This document shows positions 46,762 to 59,135 of a DNA stretch of 64,000 bases, one piece after another. The position numbers were made by a program, and so were the translations under genes. The stretch spans positions 132,348,904 through 132,412,903 of the forward strand of contig NC_035435.2 of NCBI RefSeq assembly GCF_002127325.2, given 5' to 3'. This stretch comes from Helianthus annuus (lineage: Eukaryota > Streptophyta > Magnoliopsida > Asterales > Asteraceae). Under the pieces are notes generated by a model, which did no database searches, was not told the DNA's origin, and saw only the letters and a program-made list of their open reading frames with translations. How positions within the stretch are numbered: position 1 is the stretch's first letter; the number at the start of each line of letters is the position of its first letter.

Positions 46762-46991
46762 CTCATTCGGATTGACAGGTTCAGAGAAAATGGCATGAGT
46801 GTCCTTCCTGCATAACAGTTTAGATAACCATAAATAAAACTCTATGAATCAAGAGAGAATACAGCAATTAAGATGTATTCTATCCATAAAAGCAAAAGCA
46901 ATAAAGACTCACTTTTGAAGGCTATCAAGAATGAACACCAATAAATTTCTATCTGGCAAGGGTATTGTGGGTCTAGAATCCAATGGTGACC
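46762..46991 (-). pseudogene. Bromodomain gene fragment, two exons
   Basis: On the minus strand, exon 46991-46913 (79 bp) and exon 46807-46762 (46 bp) are bounded by canonical AG/GT sites. They join in frame to encode the start of a plant bromodomain: LPDRNLLVFILDSLQKKD then THAIFSEPVNPNE. This resembles the N-terminal helix and ZA-loop start of BRD7/BRD9-type plant bromodomain proteins. The rest of the domain is not found to the left, nor an obvious upstream exon. It is probably a captured fragment within Helitron DNA. There is no evidence of function. Confidence 0.6.
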
Positions 46992-49442
46992 CTGTACAGA
47001 AACTATAATCAAACATTAGTAAACAAAATACCCCATAAAATTGCCTCATATCCAAGGATATAATAAAAGGGCTTATGATTAAGACCATGTTCAAAAAAAC
47101 CCCACAAAACACCAATTAATCTCTCTTCGTATCCAGTTGTGTGTTTTCTTTGTGAATTCATGTTCACAGATTGTAAAAAAAAACCCCAATAAAAATAACA
47201 AACTTAAATGGTACCAGAACTGGGAACATCTTCAGCCCTTCTCTGGAATGTGGATTCTACAATTTCTATTTCAACAGAAGCTCTATCCCATTTGCACATT
47301 TCGTCGAACACCTGTAAAGCATTTCGTGGAACATTAAAGGGTTTCAATTTCAGTCCTTTAATGCTACGAAAATCAAGTGTAATAACCTTTTGGTGATTCA
47401 AACTAATATACATAAAATACCAACTAACTTATATAAGAAAGCTTAAAACACATTCACAAGTTCATATCAACTTCCTTATATTATACCTTTATACACTTTT
47501 TTTATATCCAAAAATGCCATCTAGAATGTCATTTGCCTTGCCAATTTCCCATGTCCACTCGAAAATATAAAACCATCAACCAAATAATCAAACTCACCAC
47601 TGCAAATTAAAAAATGTCTTTATTCGAAATATAAATTACGTTTCATGATGTGTGAATTTAAGAGCATGTGACCAACTACCAATGAATCAACATCCATGAC
47701 ACGAAGACATAAATCGATTAAAAATAGAGAAAACCTACAAATAACCTACAACTTAGAGCTCTTGAAGTTGAGTGTATCAAAGACAAAACCTACAACCTAA
47801 TTATCGATAAAAAATAAAAAATCCAGAAGCATACCTTAATCGAATTCGAAATCGCAGAACTATGAAGAAGGGAACCGGCGGCGGGGTAGCAATTCATATA
47901 ATGATAGTTGGGCAATTACATAAGTCAGAAGTAGCTTAAAACTGAAACATGATATGTCTTCTACCCCAAAGTTCTCACCTAGGACAAATACAACCTTGGG
48001 CTTCTTTTAAGCAAGAGTACTTTCAATTGCTTGCTGCAATTAGAAATGCATAATGCTTTTAGTTACAAGTATTAGTTTTTTGTGATTCGTAGAATGAACA
48101 CAAGTATGATGTTGTGTTTCACTTCTTGAAGCTCGATGGCAGAGGTGAAAAAAAGTGGCCCGTGCAGGTTGGATAACGGGTCAAAATGAGTATGGTTGGG
48201 CTTGACCTGAAAATTTTTTTCCAAAAGTTTTTACATTTATGAATATTTTGGAGTTTCATATAAAGTCACACCATATGATTTCTACAATAATTAACTCTTG
48301 AGTAAAACGACCTAGAAAAGTTTAAGCGCTAAAAAATACACTCTGAACAACTTTTGACCCGTTTGAATAAAGTCCTTTTTAAGTTTTTTTCCCTTACCCA
48401 ATTGACCAATTTGAAATAAAAACAAAAAAAGACAAAATCGGAATCGACACATTCACATATATATGATCAAAATATGCCACCTTTACTTAAATCCGTAATT
48501 ACTATAATGTTATAATAATGAACAGGAGAAGACAGTCTCATGTGTGCAATTCTTAGGTCAGTATGCATTTGTTATACAAAACTTATAACAAATCAAGATA
48601 AAGGAAACTACACTATAAACTTACATCAGTTTTACAACCACTGGTAATCATTAATAGTGAAAAATTGTTCTAATATACCATATTGTCACAAGCATAAATT
48701 ACTTTCTGTATAAGGAATTTGTTATTGCAATAATAAGTCAATTTCTAATAAAAATTGACTTTGATAGTCCCCTAATGATGTTCAGTGTTCTACGAAACAA
48801 CCACAACCTAATATTTATCATTCCATTGAACTCATGCTTAGCTTTTCAACAACCAAAAAACTAATAATCGGAAATAGACGGTGGTTAAATACAATCGAAA
48901 ACATTAGAATCTATTATATGATGAAAACATGAGGATCTTCACTTGAAACCGTTGATGATATTTTTAACCCTAAATTACAAAGAAAATCAAGATAAATTAA
49001 TCAACTAATTAAATCCTAAATCAGAAAGAAAATCTAAACATCATTAACAGAAACGGGAAAAACTATCAAAGATGGAACAAATTAACAATCAAAATAACAA
49101 ATACCAAAATGATTAATACATACCGATCAATTGTAGACTTTCAATCGTAGAACAACGGAGAAGAATGAGGATCACAGTGGCTAATAGCTAGGGTTTGAGT
49201 TGAATCGTAAGGAAGAAGAATGAGGAACACGGTGGCTGATACCTAGGTTTCCAGAGAAGTGAGTCTGTGAAGTATTGTGGTTTGTTAAAGACAATATATA
49301 GGATCCATATTTAAGAGATGGGTGACCCGAATTTTAAATGGATCCCGCTTCCATCTTAGCCAATATTATTTCCCGCCCAAATTCCCTTGAGATTGCACCA
49401 CAAGCTGACACATCAGCCCATATTTTTCATGTTTATTATATA
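46992..49442. other. Helitron body / intergenic, no assignable gene
   Basis: AT-rich. Short overlapping ORFs on both strands near 47204-47413 could mark one more captured exon, but no family is recognised. At about 49150-49250 a ~50-bp segment is duplicated (AGAAGAATGAGGA.CAC.GTGGCT with TAG.TAGG.TTT), which looks like 5' UTR of a captured gene. Confidence 0.4.
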
Positions 49443-50550
49443 CTAGATTACAACCCCGTGTATTACACGGGTTTAAGTTAATAAAATATTAAATTATTAA
49501 ATAAGAAAAAAATTAGAAACATTGGAAAAAGAAATAGTAAATAAATGAAATATTCTATTAATAAAGAATAATAAATAGCTAAGAAACAATAAACGGAAAT
49601 AATTTCATTTAGTTACTATCAACATTTCTTATTTTAAAATCTTTACCTTAATATTCGACCTTTAAATATATATGTTAAACTAATCAATATTTTTTGTTAG
49701 ATTAGGTCTCTTAAACCTTCTCACAAAATCAACCCATACCTCAAATATATTTTTATTTATAACTTATAATGTTATTTTTTTGTTTAAAGCTTACCAAAAA
49801 TAGATTTTACGAAAGCGTTTTTATATTAGATTTCTAATGATGACCATTATTTCATATATAAGCTAATTTTTAGCCTTTAATGACGGAAATTTATTTAAAT
49901 TCAGTCCAGGACTATTTAAACATGATTATTTGTTGTTATTTAAAAAAATATAAATAAACAGTTTTCATTATTGAAATCATTGGATCCATATAATACACAA
50001 GACTATAACATAATATTTAATAAAATGACAAAAAAAAAATAATAAAAACCTAACTATATATACAATTTCTTAAAATGAACTAACAAACTATAAGTAAAAA
50101 ACCTTAATTTAATTATGCCCTCTAGTCATACCGTCCTGTGCGATAGTATTAATTAATAATAATATCATTTATTTTTTTTTGAACGGAAAGAATGCTATTT
50201 AATTATGCCCTCTAGTCATACCTTAATGATTTTTTCTACTTAAATCGATAGACAACATATAATTTATGTTATTTAAATATCTAGCAATATGGCTTATTTA
50301 GGGGAATAGAATAACAATAAGATGATTATGATTATTATTTTTTTATTTATTTATATCGATACACAACATAAAATTTATGTTATTTAAATATCTAGGAATA
50401 TGGCTTATTTTTAGGAATAGAATAACAATAAGATGATTATGATTATTTTATTTTTTTATTTATTTATTTTTTAGGTGAGAAACATAAATTAAGAGTGATT
50501 GAGAGATTGACATGTGTCCTCAATCAGATTTCTTTTATTATATGTATAGA
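49443..50550 (-). mobile_element. Complete small Helitron (minus strand, 1108 bp)
   Basis: On the minus strand it begins TCTATACATATAATAAAAG at 50550 and ends CCCGTGTAATACACGGGG, then TTGTAATCTAG at 49443. The flanks are A at the 5' side and T at the 3' side, as expected for Helitron insertion between A and T without duplication. It is non-coding and AT-rich, with an internal tandem-like repeat (TTATTTAAATATCTAG.AATATGGC at about 50268 and 50388). The 3' hairpin is CCCGTG/CACGGG. Confidence 0.75.
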
Positions 50551-51679
50551 TATATATAATAGATAATAAAAGAAATCAATAGAGGGACACATGTCATTCA
50601 TTGGAGCCATCTAATTTTTCTCTCCTACTTAAATATAGATAATTAATATTAATTAAAAGATAATTATAAAATTAAATTTAATATTTAAATTTAAAAAATT
50701 CGTATAGGAGATAATATAATATTAATATTAATTAAAAGATAATTATAAAATTAAATTTAATATAAATTTAAACAATTCGTATAGAAGATAATATAATATT
50801 TTAAAATATTTATTAGATTTCAAATTATTTATCCTGAAATTAAAAAAAAAAAAAAAGAGGTACACTAAATATAAATTAATATAATGTGAATGATTTATTT
50901 ATTTTATTAAACTAAAGTAGGTAAGAGTAGAACTTATTTCAAAATGTTTATAAAAGGTAAACAAAAACATTAATCAATGTTTATTGGTTCTATACTTTTA
51001 TTTACGTGTTCAACTCTGTGCTCAAATACGATATTCACTATGTTTACGTGGCATTTATAAGAACCATCACCGCAATCACCCCATCCATCATATATCGAGT
51101 ATATTCGTTCGTTTTTTTTAAGATATCATTTTTTATTAGATTCATTCAATAAAAGAGGTTTTTTAAAGATATAATATTTTTATTATTTACTATACAAAAT
51201 TGCATTTATGCAGCTCGTGTAATACACCAGGTTTTTAAAAATATAACTTTTTTCATTATGTGGTATATAAAATTATATTTATTCAATCCGTATACATAGG
51301 GTTTATAAAGATATTAAAAGATATAACTTTTGATTGATTGATATAGAAAATTACACATGTGCTCAACCCATACAATACATGAGGTTCTTAAAAATGTAAC
51401 TTTTCATTATTTAATATATAAAATTAAATTTATTCAACCCGTACAATACATGGGGTTCTTAAAGATATAACTTTTTTATTATTTAATATATAAAATTACA
51501 TTTATTCAACCCATGTAATAAACGAGGTTTTAAAAGATATATTGTTTTATTATTTGGTATATAAAATTACATTTATTCAACCCGTGTAATAAATGAGGTT
51601 TTTAAAGATATATTTTTTATTATTTGGTATATAAAATTACATTTATTCAACCCGTGTATTACACGGGGTTCTAACCTAG
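50551..51679 (+). mobile_element. Second Helitron of the same family (plus strand)
   Basis: It starts TATATATAATAGATAATAAAAG next to the 5' end of the minus-strand Helitron and shares its 5' sequence (ATAATAAAAGAAATC then GGGACACATGTCA), so the two are head to head. It ends CCCGTGTATTACACGGGG, TTCTAACCTAG at 51679, followed by T. The canonical 5' TC is not at 50551; the neighbour probably inserted inside its 5' end. It also contains a ~95-bp direct repeat at about 50637-50795. Confidence 0.65.
51178..51679 (+). repeat. Seven ~71-bp tandem copies of the Helitron 3' end
   Basis: Each copy has TTTATTATTT.GTATATAAAATTACATTTATTCAACCC (in two parts), then a variant of the terminal hairpin region and AGATATA. 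Only the last copy has the complete hairpin and CTAG. Earlier copies have degenerate hairpins such as CCATGTAATAAACGAGG. Confidence 0.8.
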
Positions 51680-52261
51680 TATTAATATATATGATAAATC
51701 GGATATATTCATCATCGTGGTCATCATATAATGTTTGAAATATCTATAAGACTTTGTGTTGTGGCTCAAGCTAGCACCCGAATTCATCTTCTAATATTGC
51801 TTCACATGGCGCTGACTGGGCATTGGATAAAGTCCCTGCTGAAGTCACTTGACCCTCTTGTGGCTCAGGTGAGCAGTGGCGAAGCTTGAGATTTTCGATG
51901 GGGGGTCGAAAACGTATATACCAAAAAATTTCTATAGAACTGGGGGGTTGAAACGTATATACCAAATTTCTATACGAAAACTACATACTCTTCACTACCG
52001 AGTGAAAAGTTCGGGGGTGGCCGCCCCTCCCAACCAACTCATGGAAAAGGTTTCCGTGTATCTCAAGGTTCTTGACATTATGTATGTTTTAGAGTTTTTG
52101 TTAATCAATGATTGTCGATTCACCGCGTGTGACATCACCTTGATAGTTTTGGTCATCTGGAATCATGTTATGCAGAATTAGACAAGTGTATACGACATCC
52201 AACATTTTCTATTTCTTGTTGATTCTTGTTTCTTTATAAAGTACTTTCATTGGTCATCAAT
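51680..52261. other. Intergenic, repeat-derived
   Basis: Contains GTGGCGAAGCTTGAGATTTTCG (about 51887, read in two parts) with duplicated GTCGAAAACGTATATACCAAA-like segments and GGGTGGCCGCCCCTCCC. This looks like the end of a dispersed repeat. No gene assigned. Confidence 0.4.
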
Positions 52262-53100
52262 TGTAGACGAAAAAAGCTTGAAAAAGTGTCAACCACTCAT
52301 TGTAAATACCATCAACCAGCTAGTAGTCATACTTGAAATGTTCCCCGTTTGCATAAAACGATTGTGCAGGCTCAATCTCGTTAATAATGTCATCGAATAT
52401 TACGTATTGATCGATAACATTTAGGTCGTTATTTGACCCAGTAACTCCACAAAACGCATGCCAAAACCAAAGATCATATGAGGCCACCGTTTCAAGTATA
52501 ATTTTCGGGCCAGAGTGATCACCTCGGTAGAACTGACCTCGCCAAGGCGTAGGTCACATAACCCATCCAACATGGGTACAGTCAAGGCTACCGAGCATTC
52601 CGGGAAAACTATTTTTTCACCGTGAACCTCGTATATAGGTTGGATATCAAACAATGTTGGTTTACGCAGGTATCTTCGTGAGTAAATGGATATGATCCCT
52701 ACGTAAAGATATATAAGCTAAACATGTGTTGTCAAATTTAAACTTAAAATTTAAAAAAAATATATATAAATGAAGTAAAGATATATATTCATCCATTGCG
52801 TCTGACGAAATCCTATACGCTAGTTGTCATAGAGCGGCAATACATTTTTGTATAGAGGTGAACCCGAGTCTACGCCTAGCATCTTCCCTTGGTTGACAAA
52901 AGGATATCATTCACTAAACACATATATAATTGTCTACTCATTCGAAAACGTCGCCTAAAATGTTCCTTGTCGTGAACGGGACCGAGGCTAAAATAGTGAC
53001 GTATCAATGTTTCGTTAGCTTGCTCTCGATCACGATCAAGCTGGGGTTGTCTCGTTAGCCCTCATCGCCTTTTAGACCGCTCAACCAAGTACTTAACTGT
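52262..53100 (-). pseudogene. PIF/Harbinger DDE transposase, decayed
   Basis: The minus-strand frame carries, in order: DKEHFRRRFRMSR (about 52960), FTSIQKCIAAL-QLAYRISSDAMDE (about 52800-52870), an AT-rich intron-like gap (52680-52790), then LGSLDCTHVGW (first catalytic Asp), PTPWRGQFYRGDHSGPK, ILETVASYDLWFWHAF, GSNNDLNVIDQ (second Asp) and LVDGIYNEWLTLFQ. These are the standard landmarks of plant Harbinger transposases. At least three in-frame stops (after GWVM, in KYDY-LVDG and in AAL-QLA) show it is dead. It could be the former partner type of the ORF1 seen at 31230. Confidence 0.85.
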
Positions 53101-54110
53101 TATCCTACCTGCTTCAATAATCAGATCGTCTTCTTCGGAAGAATTGGATGAAGAAAATGCATTCCATAATCGGATCGCCTTTTAGACCGCTCAACCAAGT
53201 AGTTAACCATTCGAAAACGTCGCCTAAAATCCCACAACGATCATCTGCGGCCGCGAGGCTTGTCACGCTCGCGCCCCCGGTGGTTGGACATCGTTGTGGT
53301 GTTCGCGAGCCATGATGGCTGGCGCCCGCCGCTCACGACACCACAACAGGTAGTCTAATGTATGTGAGTTCATTATGATATAAACTCCAAAAGATAAATT
53401 CATATTTTATAGCATACAAAATATAAATTTTATCATTTAATACACATCTTCAAATAAAAATTTATATCCAACACAATAAATCTTCGAATGAAGTATTAGT
53501 AGACAAAATCAACGGATAGAAATAAGGTTTCGGATAATCTGTGAATTTTTCTTGTATCAATCACATACTTAATATTAATTCTAGATATTTTGGGTTTTGG
53601 ATATTCCTATTGGGTTTCTTTGTAAGTTATAGTTTTTTTGTGATATTATAAATTGGATATTGATTAAATGACTCAGGTTAACGACTCACCCACCATAAGT
53701 CATCTTGTAAAATGCATTAATTCCAACCAAATTGCAGCTAGAAGGCATAAATAAGTCTTTAAAGTGAAATGAGGTTGCATTTTGTAAATAAGTAAACGTA
53801 AAGGGTTTAAAGTACACATTACACAAAGGCAGTTGGGGCCGGTGAATTGGATTCACCTAGGCCCAACAAACAATCAGATAAATACATAAAATACGCTGTC
53901 GTCTTTTCAAGATTTATAAATTCAAATGTTATTTAAATTTAAGATTTTTAAATCTATATTTTTAAACGTTCAACTTTTATTTTTTTAACGATAAAGATTC
54001 TATTATTATAGAAAAAACGCCACCTAAATAAATATCAGCTTGACTTAAAATCATACACCATAACCAATACCACTTGATCACAGGTAAACATCTACTAATT
54101 ATTAATTTAA
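53101..54110. other. Intergenic
   Basis: Starts with the upstream part of the Harbinger relic and a GC-rich stretch (53230-53350) with short inverted repeats (CACAACGATC against ATCGTTGTGG). Otherwise AT-rich without features I can support. Confidence 0.4.
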
Positions 54111-54295
54111 GGGATGGATCATGAGAAAACTAGTTTAAATGAGAAAACCAAAAAACTAACTAAAAAAACCTAAAAAAAGACCAAAATTTTTTTTTTACAA
54201 TGTTTTAAAGAAAAATCGCTACTTTTTACGTATGGAAAAAAATTTTCAAAAAAAAAAAAAAAATTGTTGTACTACACATGTGCACTAATACGGAA

Positions 54296-54610
54296 AGCCT
54301 AAACCACTTAACCCACCCCCCACCGACACCCCACAAAAACCTAAACCCCCCCACCCCACAAAAACCTAAATTCACCCTCCCACCAAAAGCCTAACCCCCC
54401 TACCCCCCAAAAACCTAAACCCCCCACCCCCCGCCCCCTAAAAACCTAAAACTAAACCCTAAACATAAACCCGAAAAAAACATAAACCCCCCACCCCACC
54501 CCACCCCACCCCCCCCCCCCCCCAAAAAAAAAAAAACCTAAACCCCCCTCCCCCCACACCCAAAAACCTAATCCTAATCCTAAACCTCCAAAAAAACTAA
54601 CCCTAAAAGC
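54296..54610 (+). repeat. C-rich degenerate CCTAAACCC/CCACCCC repeats
   Basis: Low-complexity stretch of AAACCTAAACCCCCCACC-like units with a long C run near 54511. Units resemble the plant telomere CCCTAAA but spacing and sequence are irregular, so I treat it as simple repeat inside the TIR element. Confidence 0.7.
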
Positions 54611-54802
54611 TAAACTAGACTCAAAAAGCTAATTTTAAGCATGTAATGCAATTGTAGTACATGTTATATTGCACATGTGCACTACTATAATAATAGTGTT
54701 GAAAACAAAACGACACCATAAATCTTTTTTTATGTCATAAAAAATATGCTCGAATATACTTGAATGAAAGATAAGAAAATTTGTGATCTTATGGTTCCAT
54801 TT

Positions 54803-57800
54803 TGTAACACCCTAACATGCTTTAACTGAAAAGACGCAACGGAATTACGTACCATAAAATTTCTTTCATTAAAAACGTTTTATCTTACTTGAAACTTCAT
54901 TATAAAATAACCTTTTTACAATATACGCATCCTTCGTACTCCTTTACAAAATGAAAGTTTAACTTATGTCTAACATTTTACATACTCCAGGATCCCCGTA
55001 CAATCTATCTTGCAACTCGGACCTTGGTCGCTACACCTCATGATGATAATTTGTCATTCGTACAACCTGCACCCACCACATACATTCACATCATTAGTAT
55101 ACATCATATACAAACAAGATTCTTAAATCATGTAGTCTTGCTACATTCTATCCACATATACTTTTCGTCCCATTTTCTTTCTAGATCTAGTCATTCCATC
55201 CGGGCGTCTAATCCTTGACAAACTTCAATATAGTACCTGCACCATATTTCATTCTCGAGGCACACTGTTAATAACGTCAATACTTAAATGTAATGAAACT
55301 ACGCATACATTACATACCTGACTGTGTACATACATCCCTACCCTCATACATGCCTACATACATACATAACTACATACAACCATAAATACATGCATACTTA
55401 ACTACATACAAACATACATACATAATATGGATCATAACTACACATGTGCATACCTTCGCTCACACGTACATGTACTTACATAATTACATAAATACACTCG
55501 TACATACATACTACCTCATATTCACGATTACTTATTAGCTTAAGCGTATTGGGAAGAAGTTAAATCTGTACATACTGACCCACATACTTAAATTCGCTTT
55601 CCACACACACACGCTTACCCTTTCCATTCTTACTCACGCTTCCTAAACACCTTTTAAGTGACTTTCGGGTACATTTCAGATCTTAAGATGAGTTCCACAC
55701 TTAACCGTAGCTTACCAAGCCATTTGGTAGGGTTAAAGTGCATTATAAAAGCTTGTCGGGGCTTGGGATGAATTCACGAGGCCCGAAATTAAGGGAAAAC
55801 AAAGAAAAGCATAACTACAATTTGCACCTGACCTCCACCGTAAGCTACGGTGGCTACCGTAGCTTACGGTGGCCCCCAAAGTCCTACGGCAGTCCTATAC
55901 TGCCTTACGGCAGAAATCAAATCCCCAGCACCCACCGTAGCTTACGGTGGGCACCGTAAGCTACGGTGAAGCCCAGATCAGCCTTCCTTTTTCGCACTAA
56001 AACTCGCATAACTCGTTTGTTTTGCGTCCGAATCACTTGGAACTTGTTTCTAATTGTCCGTAAAACATTTCCCTACATCTTATACTAAGAATCCTTACCC
56101 CGGGTCCTTAATCTTTACAAACTTCATCATTGCTACCTTACTTATACACGATTATTCGACCCGTTTAAAACTATCAAATTTCCTTTGTTATAACAATTCC
56201 TTCGTTATACTAAAATAACACTTAACTTAAAACTCACAATCATTACATATCTCTTGCATGATTCTTATCCCCACATATAAATATTAAAATTCTACATTTA
56301 CACTAAGAAGTGAGTCGGGATCACTTACCTTTTTGCGTCCGTATTCGCGTTCGCTTTCTTGTGTCCTTTTTGACCCTTGAGCCTTCCGTGCTTACGTCAC
56401 TTTGACTAAATGCTTATCCATACATGTCACCACATTTACATTCTTGTTAGCATACGAGATATTACATATCAACGATCATAACAAATGCATATCTCACATT
56501 TGACCTTCATTAGTCAATTCTAACAAACATAAGGCATATATTCAAAATCACATCCTTTTAAGCTCATATAATTCATCATGTCATTCTATATAGCAAGTAT
56601 TGATATAACATAGACCATATGACTTTCTAAAATCTTACAATTATGGCGACAAGTCTAGTTATGCCTCTTATGCATAGTTGACTTTCAGAAGTCAATGGTT
56701 TACATATGAACTTTCGACTTAACCTCCTATATTTGTGTCATCATGTTAGGCTTATACTAATGACACTATATACATTTCATACTTATTATGCAATATGTTT
56801 TCAACCACGTGATCATCAAGTTACATCTTGCACATATACAACTAAATCAATACAAGCTAAAGCTCTCACGATCCTACAATTGACATTCACATTCAAGACT
56901 AGTAATTTAACATAATCTCAACATCGTTCTTTACTAGTAAGTCCACAAACCACCCATTTAGTGTATATCCATATCCAAATTACCATTTAGTCACTAATCC
57001 GACACATGGTATGCACCTCATCATTCAAATATAGAGTGCAACTCCTAATGCATAATTCAACCCCAATCATACCATCAACTATCCCATCTTATGAAATCCT
57101 TCTTCAATATATCTTCTCATGTTTGTTTATCATCAATCATGTTACTATCAAACTCTACACATGTTCATCCATTATTTAACATTTAACTTCACATGCTTGC
57201 TTATACTAGGCATTTCATCAAACACTTGGTGTGCGTACACCTTTTAATGCACAATGTACAACTAATTTATACATATCCTTCTAATCTCATACATAATTCA
57301 TCAAAACCAATTACTAATCATCATGTATCATACCAAATGAACATTAAACATAACATCATCATATTCCTATACTTTCATCTAACAATAATCCATCATACCC
57401 ACACAATACATCATTCTTTCAACAAGAATTAAACATAAATGGTGATTCAAGTCATCATCCTCACCATAACAAACGGGTTTCACATCTAAACTTCAAATTA
57501 ACACAAACCTTACATAACCCATGTCCTATATGATGTTTCTAACCCTTATACATAATCAATTTCATATTATCTCACGGATTAGAGCATAACCCACTTCACC
57601 CATGATCACCAATCTTAGATTTAAAACATACCTTATGATCTCCTCGTGTTGGTGATCATTAATCCATGCTTGGTTATGGATTTAAGCATCATTTAGCCTT
57701 TCAATTTGGATGATCTTTCATGTTTAGGGTTTGGAGTTCTTGAGAGCTCCTGAAGCTTCACGAACACGCACGTATATGTGTTTGTGTGTGTGTGTTGATC

Positions 57801-57997
57801 TTTTAATTAGTAAACAACTTTCATTTGTTCCACTTTAGCCCCTTGGGTTTTCCTTTAAGACATAACTGACACTACCTTTCATCACTTAATACTTTTGACC
57901 ATACCCTTAACTAGGTTAATAGCCCAGTTATTTATTTCATGACGTGTCATAAAGGAACATCCGACAAATATTAACATTCAGATTTTGGGGCGTTACA
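54803..57997 (-). repeat. Solo LTR, Ty3/gypsy chromovirus type (3195 bp)
   Basis: Ends are TG...CA on both strands: TGTAACACCC at 54803 and GGGGCGTTACA at 57997. CATTT flanks both sides (54798-54802 and 57998-58002), a perfect 5-bp duplication. No internal region, PBS or PPT is present, so this is a solo LTR left by LTR-LTR recombination. The minus orientation is preferred because TGTAACGCCCCAAAATCTG resembles the start of the Tekay LTR and a leader-like sequence occurs near 57780. It contains TACATACA-type simple repeats (55300-55520). Confidence 0.88.
55835..55968. repeat. Cluster of GC-rich palindromes in the solo LTR
   Basis: Four alternating copies of CCACCGTAGCTTACGGTGG or its variant CACCGTAAGCTACGGTGG, plus a TACGGCAGTcctaTACTGCCttaCGGCAG core. 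Strong local hairpin potential in otherwise AT-rich DNA. Confidence 0.85.
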
Positions 57998-58204
57998 CAT
58001 TTTTGTTTTAAAATGATAACGTATGGAGAAATGAGAAATGTTTGAAAAGTTATATATATTTTTTTCCAATTTTACCCCTCCTTCATTAAAAGTCCCCCTC
58101 CTTCATTAAAAGTCTCCCTCCCCCTCCTTTTTAGTGGATTTTAGTTGGTTTTCTAGTTTTCTCATTTATATCTAGTTTTCTCATGATCCTCTCCCTATTC
58201 ATTT

Positions 58205-58211
<7 letters not shown>

Positions 58212-58271
<60 letters not shown>
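58212..58271. repeat. (TA)n microsatellite, ~30 units
   Basis: Uninterrupted AT dinucleotide run of about 60 bp. Confidence 0.97.
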
Positions 58272-58274
<3 letters not shown>

Positions 58275-58700
58275 ATTAATCTTAAGGGTGGAGGGTATGG
58301 TTCAATCAATTTAGGGTGTTTGAGTTATTCTCTAACCAATAATATAAGCCATGTCAAGGCCCTATTCCACTCCCCATTTTGCACTCAGTCACTGACAATG
58401 GTTCAAACACCTAGAGAGTGGTAAAAAATTAAAAAAAATTGTGATTGGTTGAACAGGATTGGGACCTACCATTAAACCCCCTTCTCTCCTCCTTCCCTCC
58501 TCTTCCTGCATCAGTGAGTAGTCACCGAAACCACCACTCCCCACTCACCGATTTGAAACCGGCAATCATTCACCGCTCGGCAAACATACTCCCCGAAGCC
58601 TCTCACCGAACCATACCATCCACCCTAACCACATTATTATTAAAGTCAAAGTTATTTGTCAGTTTATCCTTTAAGATTTTAGTTAGTTATTGGATTTTGT
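58272..58700. other. Intergenic
   Basis: A short region with GGGTGGAGGGTATGG near its left and GGGGTATGG near 58727; possibly a decayed MITE. The 108-codon ORF here has no recognised domain. Confidence 0.35.
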
Positions 58701-58904
58701 TCTACGATATTATAAAACCGTATCTGAAGGGGTATGGTCCCAGATCTCGCGTCAGCATCGACCGCGAGTGACCATTACCCTTATCAAAACCCCCACTAGC
58801 TAACAACCTACCTGTGTCCGTGCGGGAACGCACCGACACAGTGGTTGAATCCAATCTGCCCAATGATGGAGGAGGACTTACCTGGAATATGAGAACGGTA
58901 TAGT

Positions 58905-59135
58905 GATGCGGCATGGCACCGCATCTGGTGTATGAAAACGGAAGCGTCCACAGTGATGCGGCCTAGCACCGCATCCAGTGAACACTTCTATCAATACAAG
59001 GGAGCTGGATAACAGCAACAGTCACCACGGACGACGATGCGGCTTGGCACAGCATCTCGCGTATTTCTTGATCAAAGAGTGAGAAGCCGGAACGTCTACA
59101 GTTACCGCAAACAGCGATGCGGCCCGCACCGCATC
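58905..59135 (+). repeat. Four GATGCGGC...GCACCGCATC hairpins
   Basis: Imperfect palindromes at 58905-58925, 58955-58975, 59035-59056 and 59115-59135. Each has GATGCGGC, a 2-5 nt loop and the complement. They precede the TATA box by about 180-410 bp and could be LTR regulatory repeats. Confidence 0.8.

Larger units (their letters stand above)
54111..58196. mobile_element. TIR element, superfamily uncertain, split by a solo LTR
   Basis: Left end GGGATGGATCATGAGAAAAC and right end (complement) GGGAGAGGATCATGAGAAAAC pair over about 50 bp, including AAATGAGAAAAC. Without the inserted LTR the element is about 0.89 kb and non-coding. Flanks TTAATTTA and TTCATTTA agree at 7 of 8 positions, suggesting an 8-bp duplication with one change. 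Confidence 0.6.

Noticed and set aside
47204..47413. Minus-strand ORF near the bromodomain fragment, first read as a PPR-like piece (ALQVFDEM)
   Set aside because: Only a six-to-eight residue resemblance, no repeat of the motif; left unassigned.
54296..54610. Interstitial telomere
   Set aside because: Units are irregular, C runs vary, and the tract is inside a TIR element; no uniform CCCTAAA array.
55738..55959. 73-codon ORF with repeated YRSLRWPP-like segments in the solo LTR
   Set aside because: Created by the repeated palindrome in the LTR; no evidence of coding.
58445..58771. 108-codon plus-strand ORF between the (TA)n tract and the Tat LTR
   Set aside because: Low-complexity Pro/Ser composition, no domain, and it runs into repeat sequence.
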